In this document: piece by piece, positions 27,504 to 36,398 of the stretch
Layout of the letters: the number at the start of each line of letters is the position of its first letter
Position numbering within the stretch: the first letter of the stretch is position 1
NCBI RefSeq assembly: GCF_900163815.1
Contig: NZ_FUKO01000048.1
Coordinates: 1 to 51,481, forward strand
Source of the DNA: Microbacterium esteraromaticum
Lineage (GTDB): Bacteria > Actinomycetota > Actinomycetes > Actinomycetales > Microbacteriaceae
Direction of reading: 5' to 3'
Length of the DNA: 51,481 nucleotides
Made by a program: the position numbers and the translations under genes
The notes under the pieces: model-generated
What the model was told of the DNA's origin: nothing
The model's database searches: none
What the model saw: the letters and a program-made list of their open reading frames with translations, nothing else

Positions 27504-28940
27504 TTATCGGCGGCCTCCTCGAGCCCGGCCACGGTTGCCACGTTGGCGGGCGCTGCGTTCGGTGTAGGCGAGCAGGAGAGTCGGAATGGTTGCGATGATG
27601 GTGATCGCGAGGACCCACCAGAATGTGGTGGAGAATCCGTCAGCCTCCTCGGCCGGCGTGGTGCCGTGGTGGAGTTGACTGGTGAGGACGACGGCGAGCA
27701 CGGCGGTGCCGATCGCGCCGCCGACGCGCTGGAGGATGTTGAGCTGCGGTGTCGCGTCGGGGATCTGCTCCGGCCGCAGGGCCTGGTACGCCGCGGTCAT
27801 CGTCGGGAGGATCGACAGGCCGAATCCGACGCCGCGGACGACCATGACGACGCAGAGCAGCCAGTACGACGTGCTGGTGGTCAGGAACAGGAACGGGATG
27901 GTCGCGACCGTCAGGATCGCGGCGCCCGTGAACGAGGTGATCCCGGGACCGAAGCGGTCGGTGAACGGTGCGGAGATCAGCGCGCCGATCGCGGTCGGTG
28001 CGACCAGCAGCCCGGCGATGATCACATCCTCACCCCGGACGGTCTGGAGATACAACGGCATCAGGATCATGCCCCCGTAGTTCGCCGCACCGAGAGCGAA
28101 CGTGGCGATCATTGCCGCGGTGAACTCCCGATTGGCGTACAGCCGGACATCCAGCAGCGGATGCTTCGACCGGAGGGCGTGCAGGACGAAGCCGGTCAGG
28201 GCCAGCACCCCGACCAGGAGCCCGGCGACAGCATTCGTGTCCAGGCCTCCCGCGACACCGATCTCTGCCAGGCCGTAGGTGATGCCCACGATCCCGAGGG
28301 ACGCCAGGATCAGACCGAGCAGATCGAACCGTCCCGCGTCTGCGCCCTTGTCCATCGGCAGGAGTCGAAGGGCGAGCACGATGCCCGCGATGCCGATGGG
28401 GACGTTGAGCCAGAAGATCGCCTGCCACCCGAGCCCGGAGATGAGCAGACCCCCGACGACAGGCCCGAGCGCGGGGGCGAAGATGATCGGGATCGCCAGC
28501 AACGCGATCACCTTGCCCATCTGGCTCTTGGCGGCGTGCGCGGTCCAGATTATCGTCCCGACCGGCATGATCATCCCGCCCCCGATGCCCTGCAGCGCCC
28601 GGGCGGCGATCAGCATCTCCAGGCTCTGCGACAACGCGCACCACACCGACCCGATGGTGAACACGACCAGCGCGGCGACATACAACCGCGCGGCCCCGAA
28701 CCGGCGTGCCGCCCAGCCCGTCACCGGGATGACAGCCGCGAGCGCGAGCAGGTAGGCGGTGATCACCCACTGCACCGAGTCCAGCCCCGCGTGCAGGCCG
28801 CCTGCGAGGCTGTGCACTGCCACGTTGACGATCGTCGTGTCCAGGAACGACAGCGAGGAGCCGATCATCACCACGCCGATCGCGCGGCGCAGCGCCGGCG
28901 AGAACCGCTCGTTCGCGGTCTCCGTCATCCCATCGGTCAT
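27504..28940 (-). CDS. DHA2-family MFS drug transporter
   Basis: A 478-residue 14-helix antiporter. The usual motifs are present: FLDTTIVNVAVHSLAGGL in helix 1, QWVITAYLLALAAVIPVTGW, and GWQAIFWLNVPIG. Start ATG 28940 has GAGGAG 8 bases upstream; the in-frame GTG 28955 is less likely. It is divergent from an AraC-type regulator across 46 bp, which suggests regulation by that protein. A siderophore or antibiotic substrate is possible; the motifs do not distinguish them. Confidence 0.9.
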   Translation of the reverse strand: MTDGMTETANERFSPALRRAIGVVMIGSSLSFLDTTIVNVAVHSLAGGLHAGLDSVQWVITAYLLALAAVIPVTGWAARRFGAARLYVAALVVFTIGSVWCALSQSLEMLIAARALQGIGGGMIMPVGTIIWTAHAAKSQMGKVIALLAIPIIFAPALGPVVGGLLISGLGWQAIFWLNVPIGIAGIVLALRLLPMDKGADAGRFDLLGLILASLGIVGITYGLAEIGVAGGLDTNAVAGLLVGVLALTGFVLHALRSKHPLLDVRLYANREFTAAMIATFALGAANYGGMILMPLYLQTVRGEDVIIAGLLVAPTAIGALISAPFTDRFGPGITSFTGAAILTVATIPFLFLTTSTSYWLLCVVMVVRGVGFGLSILPTMTAAYQALRPEQIPDATPQLNILQRVGGAIGTAVLAVVLTSQLHHGTTPAEEADGFSTTFWWVLAITIIATIPTLLLAYTERSARQRGNRGRARGGRR

Positions 28941-28986
28941 CAGCGCGCTCCTCACGTCGGTTCACATTCGGCATCTCCAAACTAGA

Positions 28987-29784
28987 ATGGCCGTCATGCG
29001 CGCACAGGCCAACCAGTACCCCGAAACGGCCAACCTGGTGGAGCCGGTGCTCTCGCCCGTCCTGAGCATCGACCGCGATACCGCGCAGGACCATGAGCTC
29101 CTGCATCTGCACGCACACCCGGAGCCGATGCTGACGTGGAGCTCGACCGCGACGCTGATCGGCAGTGTCGCCGGGCGTGACTGGCTGATCCCGCCCGGCT
29201 ATGGGCTCTGGGTTCCCGGCGGCATCGAGCACTCCGGTGCGGTGCTGCACGCCGGCGAGATGACGACGATCACCCTCGCTGCCGACGGCAGCCCTCTCGC
29301 CTGGACCGAGCCCACCAGCTTCGCCGTCGGTTCGCTGCTGGGCGAGATCATCACCCATCTGCATCGCATCGCTCCCGACGATCCCAGCCGTTCGCCCGCG
29401 GAGGCACTCATGTTCCAGCTGCTCACCCCGCTGCCAGCGCAACATATCCACGTCACCATGCCCGCCGACCCGCGAGCTCGCGCGATCGCCGAGCTGCTCT
29501 TCGCCCACCCAGACGATCAGCGCGAGCTCACCGCCTGGGCCGACCACGTCCATGCCAGCGTCCGAACCCTGTCCCGGCTGTTCCGCGCCGAGACCGGGCT
29601 GAGCTTCGCCAGCTGGCGTACCCAGGTCCGCATCCGCGCCGCCATCCCGATGCTCGCAGACGGCACACCAGTGGCCGCCGCCGCCCGAGCAGTCGGCTAC
29701 CGCAAACCCAGCGCGTTCATTGCCGCGTTCCACCGGACCACCGGTCAGACCCCCGGAACCTACCTGCCTCAGACGCGGCGGTAA
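28987..29784 (+). CDS. AraC family regulator with cupin sensor domain
   Basis: A 265-residue regulator. The N-terminal cupin-like part has HELLHLHAHPEPML and IPPGYGLWVPGGIEHSG. The C-terminal double helix-turn-helix runs from LTAWADHVHASVRTLSRLF to AARAVGYRKPSAFIAAFHRTTG. Start ATG 28987 or ATG 28996. It is divergent from the DHA2 transporter and likely activates or represses it. The cupin His residues suggest small-molecule or metal sensing, but that is speculative. Confidence 0.88.
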   Translation: MAVMRAQANQYPETANLVEPVLSPVLSIDRDTAQDHELLHLHAHPEPMLTWSSTATLIGSVAGRDWLIPPGYGLWVPGGIEHSGAVLHAGEMTTITLAADGSPLAWTEPTSFAVGSLLGEIITHLHRIAPDDPSRSPAEALMFQLLTPLPAQHIHVTMPADPRARAIAELLFAHPDDQRELTAWADHVHASVRTLSRLFRAETGLSFASWRTQVRIRAAIPMLADGTPVAAAARAVGYRKPSAFIAAFHRTTGQTPGTYLPQTRR

Positions 29785-29944
29785 TCGACCCCGCATCGCC
29801 AACGGATTCGAGTGACCGCGTCCCACCGCTTTACGCGGCTCTCACCGCGCCATGCCGGACAGCTTCGCTCAGCGGTCGCTGTGGTGACTCGTTCGCGCCG
29901 GCCACCGAGTCTGAAGCGGTGACCCCTCAGCCCTCCGCACGACG

Positions 29945-30652
29945 TCAGCTCGTCCGGGCGGCATCCGCCGGCGGGTTCATGGCCGCGAGGCCGGCGAGGG
30001 TGTTCTCCACGATGAAGCGGTAGTAGGTCTCGCGCTGGCGCGCGGCAGGTTCGCCGCCGCGGGCGAAGGGCGTGATGAAGCCCTCGGCGAGGCGCGCCAG
30101 CCCGGGGCTTGCTTCGGCTGTTCGGCGGAATTCCGCCATCATGGTCGCGTGGTCGCGGGGCCCGTCGTCCTCGTGGATGAGGCGGTCGTCGCCGATCGTG
30201 ATGGTGAGCATGGCGTTATTCAGCAGCGCCGCGTAGGCCAGGCTCGCGTGGTCTCCGAATCCGCCGCGGATCAGCGCCGCGATCCCCGTGTCGACGATCG
30301 GGAGGGCCGAGGGGAAGGTCGGTCCGTGCATGAGCAGCCACTTGGCCACGCCGGGATAGGGGGCGATCACCGCGTAGCCGGATAGCAGCAGGGCCCGGAA
30401 CCATTCCTCCCACTCGAGTTCGGGTGGCGGAGGAATGAGGCGGGTGAGGACGCGCTCGACGACGCCGCGGGCGATGAGATCTTTGCCTCCGACATGGTGG
30501 TAGACGACCGACGGCGCGACATTCAGGCGACGCGCGAGATCCCTGATCGACCAGCCGAGGAGGTGCGACTCCGCGGTGAGCGCGGTCGCCGCATCCACGA
30601 CCCGCTCCGGAGTCAGCCCGACATGAAACGGGGCTGCAACGGTCTCCGCCAT
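29945..30652 (-). CDS. TetR family regulator divergent from the ABC/ECF operon
   Basis: A 235-residue regulator with the helix-turn-helix WSIRDLARRLNVAPSVVYHHVGGKDLI and a C-terminal ligand domain. ATG 30652 follows AAGGAG. The 163 bp to the divergent operon contain an iron box, a perfect 10-bp palindrome and a Zur-like box. The palindrome AGTGTACACT is a candidate for its own operator. It likely controls the seven-gene metal operon and itself. Confidence 0.88.
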   Translation of the reverse strand: MAETVAAPFHVGLTPERVVDAATALTAESHLLGWSIRDLARRLNVAPSVVYHHVGGKDLIARGVVERVLTRLIPPPPELEWEEWFRALLLSGYAVIAPYPGVAKWLLMHGPTFPSALPIVDTGIAALIRGGFGDHASLAYAALLNNAMLTITIGDDRLIHEDDGPRDHATMMAEFRRTAEASPGLARLAEGFITPFARGGEPAARQRETYYRFIVENTLAGLAAMNPPADAARTS

Positions 30653-30708
30653 GAGGACGCTCCTTTCTCACCCGTCCAGTGTGCCGGATAGGCGACCCAC
30701 CCACGTAT

Positions 30709-30727
30709 TGAGGTTAGGGTTACCTAA
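30709..30727. promoter_or_regulatory. DtxR/IdeR-type iron box before the ABC/ECF operon
   Basis: TGAGGTTAGGGTTACCTAA matches the DtxR consensus TTAGGTTAGGCTAACCTAA at 16 of 19 positions. It is part of a larger inverted repeat with 9-bp arms GAGGTTAGG and CCTAACCTC around GTTA (30710-30731). It lies in the divergent promoter region of a TetR gene and the operon. Confidence 0.75.
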
Positions 30728-30763
30728 CCTCTAGGATGGTCGCTATCGATTAGAACACCGTTC

Positions 30764-30773
30764 AGTGTACACT
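30764..30773. promoter_or_regulatory. 10-bp palindrome, candidate TetR operator
   Basis: AGTGTACACT is a perfect palindrome, preceded by GAACACCGTTC. It directly adjoins the Zur-like box at 30774. The size and position suit a regulator bound next to the promoter of the ABC/ECF operon. Confidence 0.45.
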
Positions 30774-30788
30774 CGATAATGATTCTCA
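30774..30788. promoter_or_regulatory. Zur-like box before the ABC/ECF operon
   Basis: CGATAATGATTCTCA matches TGANAATNATTNTCA with one mismatch (first base). It is 27 bp upstream of the first start codon. Similar boxes occur before 39897 and 42153. A Fur-type repressor could also bind such a sequence. Confidence 0.65.
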
Positions 30789-30815
30789 ATAAGGACCGGA
30801 AGAAAGGCGGAACAC

Positions 30816-32621
30816 ATGGCAGCGACCAACGCGGCGATGATGCCGAATATGACGGCCGGCGATCATGCGGCGGTGGAGGAGAGCTTCTTCGTCGCGGTCA
30901 AGGGCAGTCTCGCCGCCATCATCGCATTGGCCGTCCTCGGTGCGGCGAGCAGTGTGATCCCGTTCATCGCGATCGTGGAGTTGGCCCGCACTCTGCTCCC
31001 GGCGATCGACGGAGCATCCGTCGACGCGGGCCGGGTCTGGGCGATCGTGCTCGTCGCAGTGGTCGCGTTGGTGGTGAGCTTCGGTGCAGCCTTCCTCTCC
31101 GGCGTCGTCGGTCACTTCGCCGATGCTGAGTTGCAGCATTCGCTGCGCCGGAGGATCATCCGCCACCTTCAGCGTCTCCCGCTGGGCTGGTTCGATCGCC
31201 GCAGCTCCGGCTCGGTGCGCAAGCTCGTCGAGAACGATGTGGTCGCGCTGCACCAACTGGTCGCGCACTCCATCCAGGACGTCGTCACGGCGGTCACGGT
31301 GCCGGCGATCAGTATCGTCTACCTCTTTGTCGTGGACTGGCGGATGGCGCTGGCTGCGCTCGTCCCGCTGGTCCTGATCTTCCTTCTCTACCCGCTGATG
31401 ATGCGAGGTGCCGGAGAAAAGTACATCCAGTACGACGCGGCCACGCAGGCGCTATCCGGAGCGACCGTCGAGTTCGTGCAGGGCATCGCCGTCGTCAAGC
31501 GCTTCGGACAGGTGGGGCGCAGCCACCGCCGGTATCGCGATGCGACCGGTGAGTACTCGAGGTTCGTCGGCGAGTGGACGCGCGAGACCGCAGTCGTGTT
31601 CACGATCGTGGAACTGATCGCCTCGCCGATCGTCGTCCTGGCCTGGCTTCTCGTCGCCGGTGTGTGGCTGGTCACCAATGGCGGCGCCTCCCCGGTGGAC
31701 GTGCTTCCTGGGCTTCTTCTGGGCCTGGGGCTGACCGCGCCGCTGATGAAGCTGGGCGCGTCGGGTCAGTTCCTGCGCAACGCGACGAAGGCTCAGCAGT
31801 CCCTGACCGAGTTCTTCGCCCTACCCTCCGTGACCCCGCCCGATGCGCCACAGACGCCGCAGGGCCACGATGTCGACTTCGAGGACGCCGCGTTCAGCTA
31901 TGACGGGGAGCACCGCGTGCTCCACGAGGTCGCAGCGTCCTGCGCTCCCGGAACCGTCACCGCGCTCGTGGGCGCTTCCGGGTCGGGGAAGTCGACGCTC
32001 GCGAAGCTCGTCCCACGGTTCTATGACGTCGACGCCGGTGAGGTCGGGATCGGGGGCGCCGATGTGCGCCAGGTCGCGTCCGCCGAGCTCTACCGTCAAG
32101 TCGGCTTCGTCTTTCAGGACGTGCAGCTTCTGCGCGCGAGCCTGCGTGACAATATCCGTCTTACACGGCCCGATGCCTCCGATGAAGAGGTCGAGGCTGC
32201 CGCGCGCGCAGCCCAGATCCATGACCGGATCGTGCGCTTCGAGCATGGCTACGACGCGGTGGTCGGCGAGGACGCGAATCTCTCCGGCGGTGAGGCACAG
32301 CGGGTCACGATCGCCCGGGCGTTGCTCGCCGATGCGCCGATTCTCGTGCTGGACGAGGCGACCGCGTTCGCCGATCCGGACTCGGAAGCGGCGATCCAGT
32401 TGGCGCTGAGCACTCTCGCGGCTGATCGCACCGTGCTCGTGATCGCTCACCGGCTGCACACGATCGCAGGTGCCGACCAGATCCTCGTCCTCGACGCCGG
32501 TCGCATCATCGAGCGCGGCACGCATGCTGAACTCCTCGCCGGGGGAGGCCGCTTCGCCCAGATGTGGGCCGACTACCAAGCCAACCATGCCCGCTCCCTC
32601 CCGGAAGGAGTCCAGTCGTGA
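30816..32621 (+). CDS. ABC exporter-fold half-transporter, first of the metal operon
   Basis: A 601-residue IrtA-like protein, but without the N-terminal flavin domain. A short hydrophilic N-terminus of about 30 residues precedes six membrane helices. The NBD carries GASGSGKST (about 385), LSGGEAQR (about 488), [15 protein letters not shown] (about 510) and VIAHRLHTI (about 543). It resembles the IrtA half at 22876 strongly, for example in LGWFDRRSSGSVRKLVEND against [19 protein letters not shown]. It is likely an importer of a metallophore, although an exporter cannot be excluded. GTGA couples it to the next half. Confidence 0.88.
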   Translation: MAATNAAMMPNMTAGDHAAVEESFFVAVKGSLAAIIALAVLGAASSVIPFIAIVELARTLLPAIDGASVDAGRVWAIVLVAVVALVVSFGAAFLSGVVGHFADAELQHSLRRRIIRHLQRLPLGWFDRRSSGSVRKLVENDVVALHQLVAHSIQDVVTAVTVPAISIVYLFVVDWRMALAALVPLVLIFLLYPLMMRGAGEKYIQYDAATQALSGATVEFVQGIAVVKRFGQVGRSHRRYRDATGEYSRFVGEWTRETAVVFTIVELIASPIVVLAWLLVAGVWLVTNGGASPVDVLPGLLLGLGLTAPLMKLGASGQFLRNATKAQQSLTEFFALPSVTPPDAPQTPQGHDVDFEDAAFSYDGEHRVLHEVAASCAPGTVTALVGASGSGKSTLAKLVPRFYDVDAGEVGIGGADVRQVASAELYRQVGFVFQDVQLLRASLRDNIRLTRPDASDEEVEAAARAAQIHDRIVRFEHGYDAVVGEDANLSGGEAQRVTIARALLADAPILVLDEATAFADPDSEAAIQLALSTLAADRTVLVIAHRLHTIAGADQILVLDAGRIIERGTHAELLAGGGRFAQMWADYQANHARSLPEGVQS

Positions 32622-34351
32622 TCCGTCGCCTGCTGCACTACTGCTCGCCCCGTGCCCGTCGTCTGGTGATCGCGGAGCTGAGCTTCGTGGTGGTCGCCGC
32701 TCTCCTGCAGGGCATCGCGTTTCTCCTGCTCGTGCCATTGCTGCGGGCACTGTTCCTCGGTGACCTGGAGGCGGCGTGGGGCTGGGTGGGGGCTGTCGCC
32801 GTTGCTGCCGTCGGCTACGTGCTCGCGTCGTGGTTCGCGAGCCAGATCGGGATGAAGGCCTCCACCGCCGTGCTCGACTCACTGCTGGAGCAACTCGGCG
32901 ACAGTGTGGTGTCGTTGCCGGTGAGCTGGTTCTCGTCCGATCGGACGGGCCTGGTCACCGGATTGGCCACGCAGGGCGCGATGTTCGTCTCGACGATGCC
33001 CTATGCCATCCTTCGGCAGATCCTCGCCGGCTTCATCGCCCCCGGCACCGTGCTGGTCGGGATGTACTTCTTCGACTGGCGACTGGCGCTGGCGATGACC
33101 GTGATGGTGCCGATCATCGCGATCGGCTACCGCTGGCTGAGCCGCCGGATCGGCCGCGGCGACAAGGAGCATTCGGTCGCCGTCGCTGAGACCTCAAATC
33201 GGGTCGTCGAGTTCGCCCGCGCCCAGCCCGCGTTGCGCACCGCGGGCGAGGGCTCGATCGCCGACCGGCTCGTCGACCAGGCGCTCGAGAACCAGCACAA
33301 GGAGTACCGGGGCCTGCTGGTCACCGGAGGCGCAGCGATCGCGCTGTTCGCGGGGCTCGTGCAACTATCGGTCACGGTCGTTCTCGTCCTCGGAGCTTTC
33401 CTCGCCGTCGGTGGATCGATCGACATCGCAACCCTGATCGCGCTGCTCGTCCTCGGAGTGCGATTCAACGAGCCGATCGTCACCGCCGGCGACCTCGGCG
33501 GCGGCATCGCCGTCGCGAAGACCACGATCGACCGTCTCGACGAGTTCGCGGGGATCGCGCGGCTTCCCGAGCCCGAGCATCCGGCCGTACCTTCCGATTT
33601 CGGCGTCGAGTTCCAGGACGTCACTTTCGGCTACGGTGGCGACCCCGTACTGAGGGATCTCTCGTTCTCCGCTCCCGGCGGCGGGATGACGGCGATCGTG
33701 GGCCCGTCGGGTTCGGGCAAGACGACGATCACCAAGCTCATCGCCCGCTTCTACGACCCCGAGGTCGGCACCGTGCTCATCGGCGGCGTGCCGCTGCCGG
33801 AGCTCGGGACCGACGTCGTGGAGGCCGCGGTCGCTCCGGTCTTCCAGGACGTCTACCTGTTCGACGACACCATCCTGAACAACGTCTGGATCGGCAACCC
33901 CGATCTGTCCCGCGAGGAGGTCATCGCCGCCGCCACCCGCGCGCGCGTCGACGAGATCATCACGCGCCTCCCTGGCGGGTGGGATGCGCGCGTCGGGGAG
34001 GGCGGGTCGAACCTGTCGGGCGGCGAACGGCAACGGGTGTCCATCGCCCGTGCCCTGCTGAAGGATGCCCCGATCGTGCTGCTCGATGAAGCCACCAGCG
34101 CCCTCGACATCGGCAACGAGATCGCGATCGGTGACGCGATCGACTCCATCCGCTCCGGTCGCACCCTCATTGTCGTCGCCCACCGGTTGCAGACGATCAT
34201 GACCGCCGACCGGATCATCATGCTCGACGGCGAAGGCAGTATCCGCGAATCCGGCGGCCACGCCGAGCTCTTGGCCCACGGCGGCGCGTACGCGCGCTAC
34301 TGGAACGAGCGGGTCGACGCGGCCGGCTGGCAGCTCACCCACCACGACTGA
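32618..34351 (+). CDS. ABC exporter-fold half-transporter, second of the metal operon
   Basis: A 577-residue partner with six helices. The NBD motifs are GPSGSGKTT (about 361), LSGGERQR (about 466), [12 protein letters not shown] (about 486) and IVVAHRLQTI (about 521). It is IrtB-like in its membrane part. Start GTG 32618 overlaps the previous stop, with GGAAGGAG upstream. It would form the heterodimer with the 601-residue protein. The 28 bp after it hold the start of the ECF part of the operon. Confidence 0.88.
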   Translation: MIRRLLHYCSPRARRLVIAELSFVVVAALLQGIAFLLLVPLLRALFLGDLEAAWGWVGAVAVAAVGYVLASWFASQIGMKASTAVLDSLLEQLGDSVVSLPVSWFSSDRTGLVTGLATQGAMFVSTMPYAILRQILAGFIAPGTVLVGMYFFDWRLALAMTVMVPIIAIGYRWLSRRIGRGDKEHSVAVAETSNRVVEFARAQPALRTAGEGSIADRLVDQALENQHKEYRGLLVTGGAAIALFAGLVQLSVTVVLVLGAFLAVGGSIDIATLIALLVLGVRFNEPIVTAGDLGGGIAVAKTTIDRLDEFAGIARLPEPEHPAVPSDFGVEFQDVTFGYGGDPVLRDLSFSAPGGGMTAIVGPSGSGKTTITKLIARFYDPEVGTVLIGGVPLPELGTDVVEAAVAPVFQDVYLFDDTILNNVWIGNPDLSREEVIAAATRARVDEIITRLPGGWDARVGEGGSNLSGGERQRVSIARALLKDAPIVLLDEATSALDIGNEIAIGDAIDSIRSGRTLIVVAHRLQTIMTADRIIMLDGEGSIRESGGHAELLAHGGAYARYWNERVDAAGWQLTHHD

Positions 34352-34379
34352 ACCACCCGACCCTTCGAAAGGACCAGAC

Positions 34380-35033
34380 ATGACCGACGACAGCCTCTCG
34401 GCAGCCACCCAGGTGGCGACTGAGACCGCGGCAGAGCGTCCCCGCTTCTCGCTGACGTTCCGTGCCCGCGACTTCCTGACTATCGCGATCTTCGCTGTCA
34501 TCTACATCGTGGTGATCTTCGCCGTCGCGATGGTCGGCATCATCAGCCCGCTCGTGATGGTGATCACTCTTCCCCTCGCCCCGCTGGTCGCCGGCATCCC
34601 CTACATGCTGTTCCTCAGCCGAGTGCGGCACGGCGGCATGGTCACGCTGTTCGGCATCGTGTTCGGGCTCGCCTCGATGGGCTGGGGACACCCGTGGCAG
34701 AGCGTTCTGGTCATCGTCGGGGTCTCCCTGATCGCGGAGATCGTGCTCTTCGCCGGCCGGTACCGGTCGAGGTGGGCAGCGATCTGGGCCTACACGATCT
34801 TCTCGGCCTGGATGATCGGGCCCTGGATCCCCATGTTCCTCGACCGCGACGCCTACCTCGCTTCCCAGGGGTCGGAGTCGATGGGCAGCGAGTACGCCGC
34901 GCAGATGGACGCCCTGCTGTCCGCTCCGGTCATCCTCGGGGTGTGGGCTGCGGGGATCGTCTTCGGCTTCCTCGGCGGCTTGCTCGGCTCCGCGGTCCTG
35001 CGCAAGCACTTCGTCAAGGCGGGTCTCGCATGA
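34380..35033 (+). CDS. ECF transporter S component, MptD-like (first copy)
   Basis: A 217-residue substrate-binding membrane subunit of an energy-coupling factor transporter. It has about six helices, and the GRYRSRWAAIWAYTIFSAWM segment and the C-terminal GGLLGSAVLRKHFV are typical of the MptD/Trep_Strep family. ATG 34380 lies 10 bases after GAAAGGA. A paralogue follows at once, so a duplication is likely. The substrate is unknown; the operon suggests a metal or a metallophore. Confidence 0.85.
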   Translation: MTDDSLSAATQVATETAAERPRFSLTFRARDFLTIAIFAVIYIVVIFAVAMVGIISPLVMVITLPLAPLVAGIPYMLFLSRVRHGGMVTLFGIVFGLASMGWGHPWQSVLVIVGVSLIAEIVLFAGRYRSRWAAIWAYTIFSAWMIGPWIPMFLDRDAYLASQGSESMGSEYAAQMDALLSAPVILGVWAAGIVFGFLGGLLGSAVLRKHFVKAGLA

Positions 35034-35662
35034 CAGACACGACTCTGCCCGCTGAGACCGGTACCGGTCGGCGCCTCTCGTTGCGGTTCACAGCACGCGA
35101 CCTGACGGGCATAGCGATCTTCGCGGTCATCATGATCGTCGTCACCTACGCGATCGGAATGCTGGGTATCTTCTCGCCGCTGGTCTGGCTGGCGATCGTC
35201 CCCATCTCGGTGCTCGTCAACGGGATCGTGTTCATGCTCTTCCTCACGCGAGTGAAACACGCCGGGATGGTGACGCTGCTCGGCATCGTCGTCGCGCTGT
35301 TCTACCTGCTGACCGGCAACACGATCTTCAGCACGATCGGGATCATCATGCTCGCAATCCTTGCCGAGGTCGTTCTCTGGGTCGGCGGCTATCGTTCTCG
35401 GTGGGCGGCGATCTGGGCCTACACGATCTTCGCGCTGAGCTTCTTCACCCCGTTCCTGCCGCTGGTCTTCGACCGGGAGAACTACCTCCGTAGCCCCAGC
35501 TTCACCACAATGGGGGAGGAATACGTCACGGGCGCCGATGCGCTCACCACGCTGCCCGTGCTGGGAGTGCTCGCGATCGGGGTCGCGGTCGCCGGGTTCC
35601 TGGGCGGGCTGCTCGGCTCCGCGGTACTCCGCAAGCATTTTGTCCGCGCCGGCCTTGCCTGA
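35030..35662 (+). CDS. ECF transporter S component, MptD-like (second copy)
   Basis: A 210-residue paralogue of the previous gene. It shares RSRWAAIWAYTIFA, LFLTRVKHAGMVTL and the identical C-terminal pattern GGLLGSAVLRKHFV-R/K-AGLA. The region between the helices differs (RSPSFTTMGEEYVTG against SQGSESMGSEYAAQM), which may mean different ligands. ATGA couples it to the first copy. The two may be alternative S subunits of one T/A module. Confidence 0.85.
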   Translation: MTDTTLPAETGTGRRLSLRFTARDLTGIAIFAVIMIVVTYAIGMLGIFSPLVWLAIVPISVLVNGIVFMLFLTRVKHAGMVTLLGIVVALFYLLTGNTIFSTIGIIMLAILAEVVLWVGGYRSRWAAIWAYTIFALSFFTPFLPLVFDRENYLRSPSFTTMGEEYVTGADALTTLPVLGVLAIGVAVAGFLGGLLGSAVLRKHFVRAGLA

Positions 35663-36398
35663 GGTCGCGGTCCCCGCCGTCGCGGTCGCACGGCGGGGAC
35701 TCGATCCACGCAGCAAGATCCTTCTCGTGCTGCTCGTCAGCCTCGCCGTGATGAGCCCCGGCGGGTTGGTGTTCGTCCCGGCGGGCATCCTACTGGCGAC
35801 CGTGCTCGCCATCTCGGAGCGAGCCTGGGCGCGCGTCGTGATCATCCCCGTCGCGGCGGCCGTCCTGTACGTACTCGGCTGGGTGCTACCCCAGCTCTGG
35901 GCCCATCCACTGCTCACGGTCCTCGCGATCGGCAGCGGGTACCTCATCCGCTTCGTCGCCGCGTTCGGCGTCGGCGCCCACCTCATCGCAACGACCTCGC
36001 CCACACGGCTGAGCGCGGCACTGCGCGCCTGGCATCTGCCTCGTGCGCTCTCGGTCACCCTCGCCGTGATGCTCCGGTTCTTCCCCGTGGTCGCTGCGGA
36101 ATCCGCCGCGGTGCTCGATGCCATGCGGCTGCGCGGCCTCGCCGGAGCAACGGGCCTTGCCCGGCATCCGATCCTCAGCATGGAACGGTTCACCGTGCCG
36201 ATGATCGCCGCGAGCCTGCGCGCCAGCGAAGACCTGTCGGCATCGGCGATCCTGCGCGGACTCGGCTCACGCCGCGTCCCGGTGTCGCTCGATCCGCCGC
36301 AGTTCGGCCGGTCCGACCTCGCCCTGGCCGTCGCCCTTTCCATCCTCGCGGCCGTGAGCCTCCTGCTCCCCAACCCCCTGACGATGGTGATCGCATGA
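35655..36398 (+). CDS. ECF transporter T component
   Basis: A transmembrane coupling subunit of about 247 residues (CbiQ/EcfT type). LDPRSKILLVLLVSLAVM is the typical N-terminus. The two coupling motifs of this family are seen as MRLRGLAG and ILRGLGSRR. The start is uncertain: TTG 35655 overlaps the previous stop by 8 bp, and TTG 35640 is an alternative, both without a good ribosome site. It links the S subunits to the ATPase encoded next, with ATGA coupling. Confidence 0.85.
   Translation: MPEVAVPAVAVARRGLDPRSKILLVLLVSLAVMSPGGLVFVPAGILLATVLAISERAWARVVIIPVAAAVLYVLGWVLPQLWAHPLLTVLAIGSGYLIRFVAAFGVGAHLIATTSPTRLSAALRAWHLPRALSVTLAVMLRFFPVVAAESAAVLDAMRLRGLAGATGLARHPILSMERFTVPMIAASLRASEDLSASAILRGLGSRRVPVSLDPPQFGRSDLALAVALSILAAVSLLLPNPLTMVIA

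Noticed and set aside
27303..28985. 560-residue plus-strand frame opposite the DHA2 transporter
   Set aside because: Asp/Arg/Gly-rich shadow of the real gene on the other strand.
35538..35654. longer start for the ECF T component inside the second S gene
   Set aside because: The upstream part of the frame is the out-of-frame S gene and does not resemble the N-terminus of the T family.
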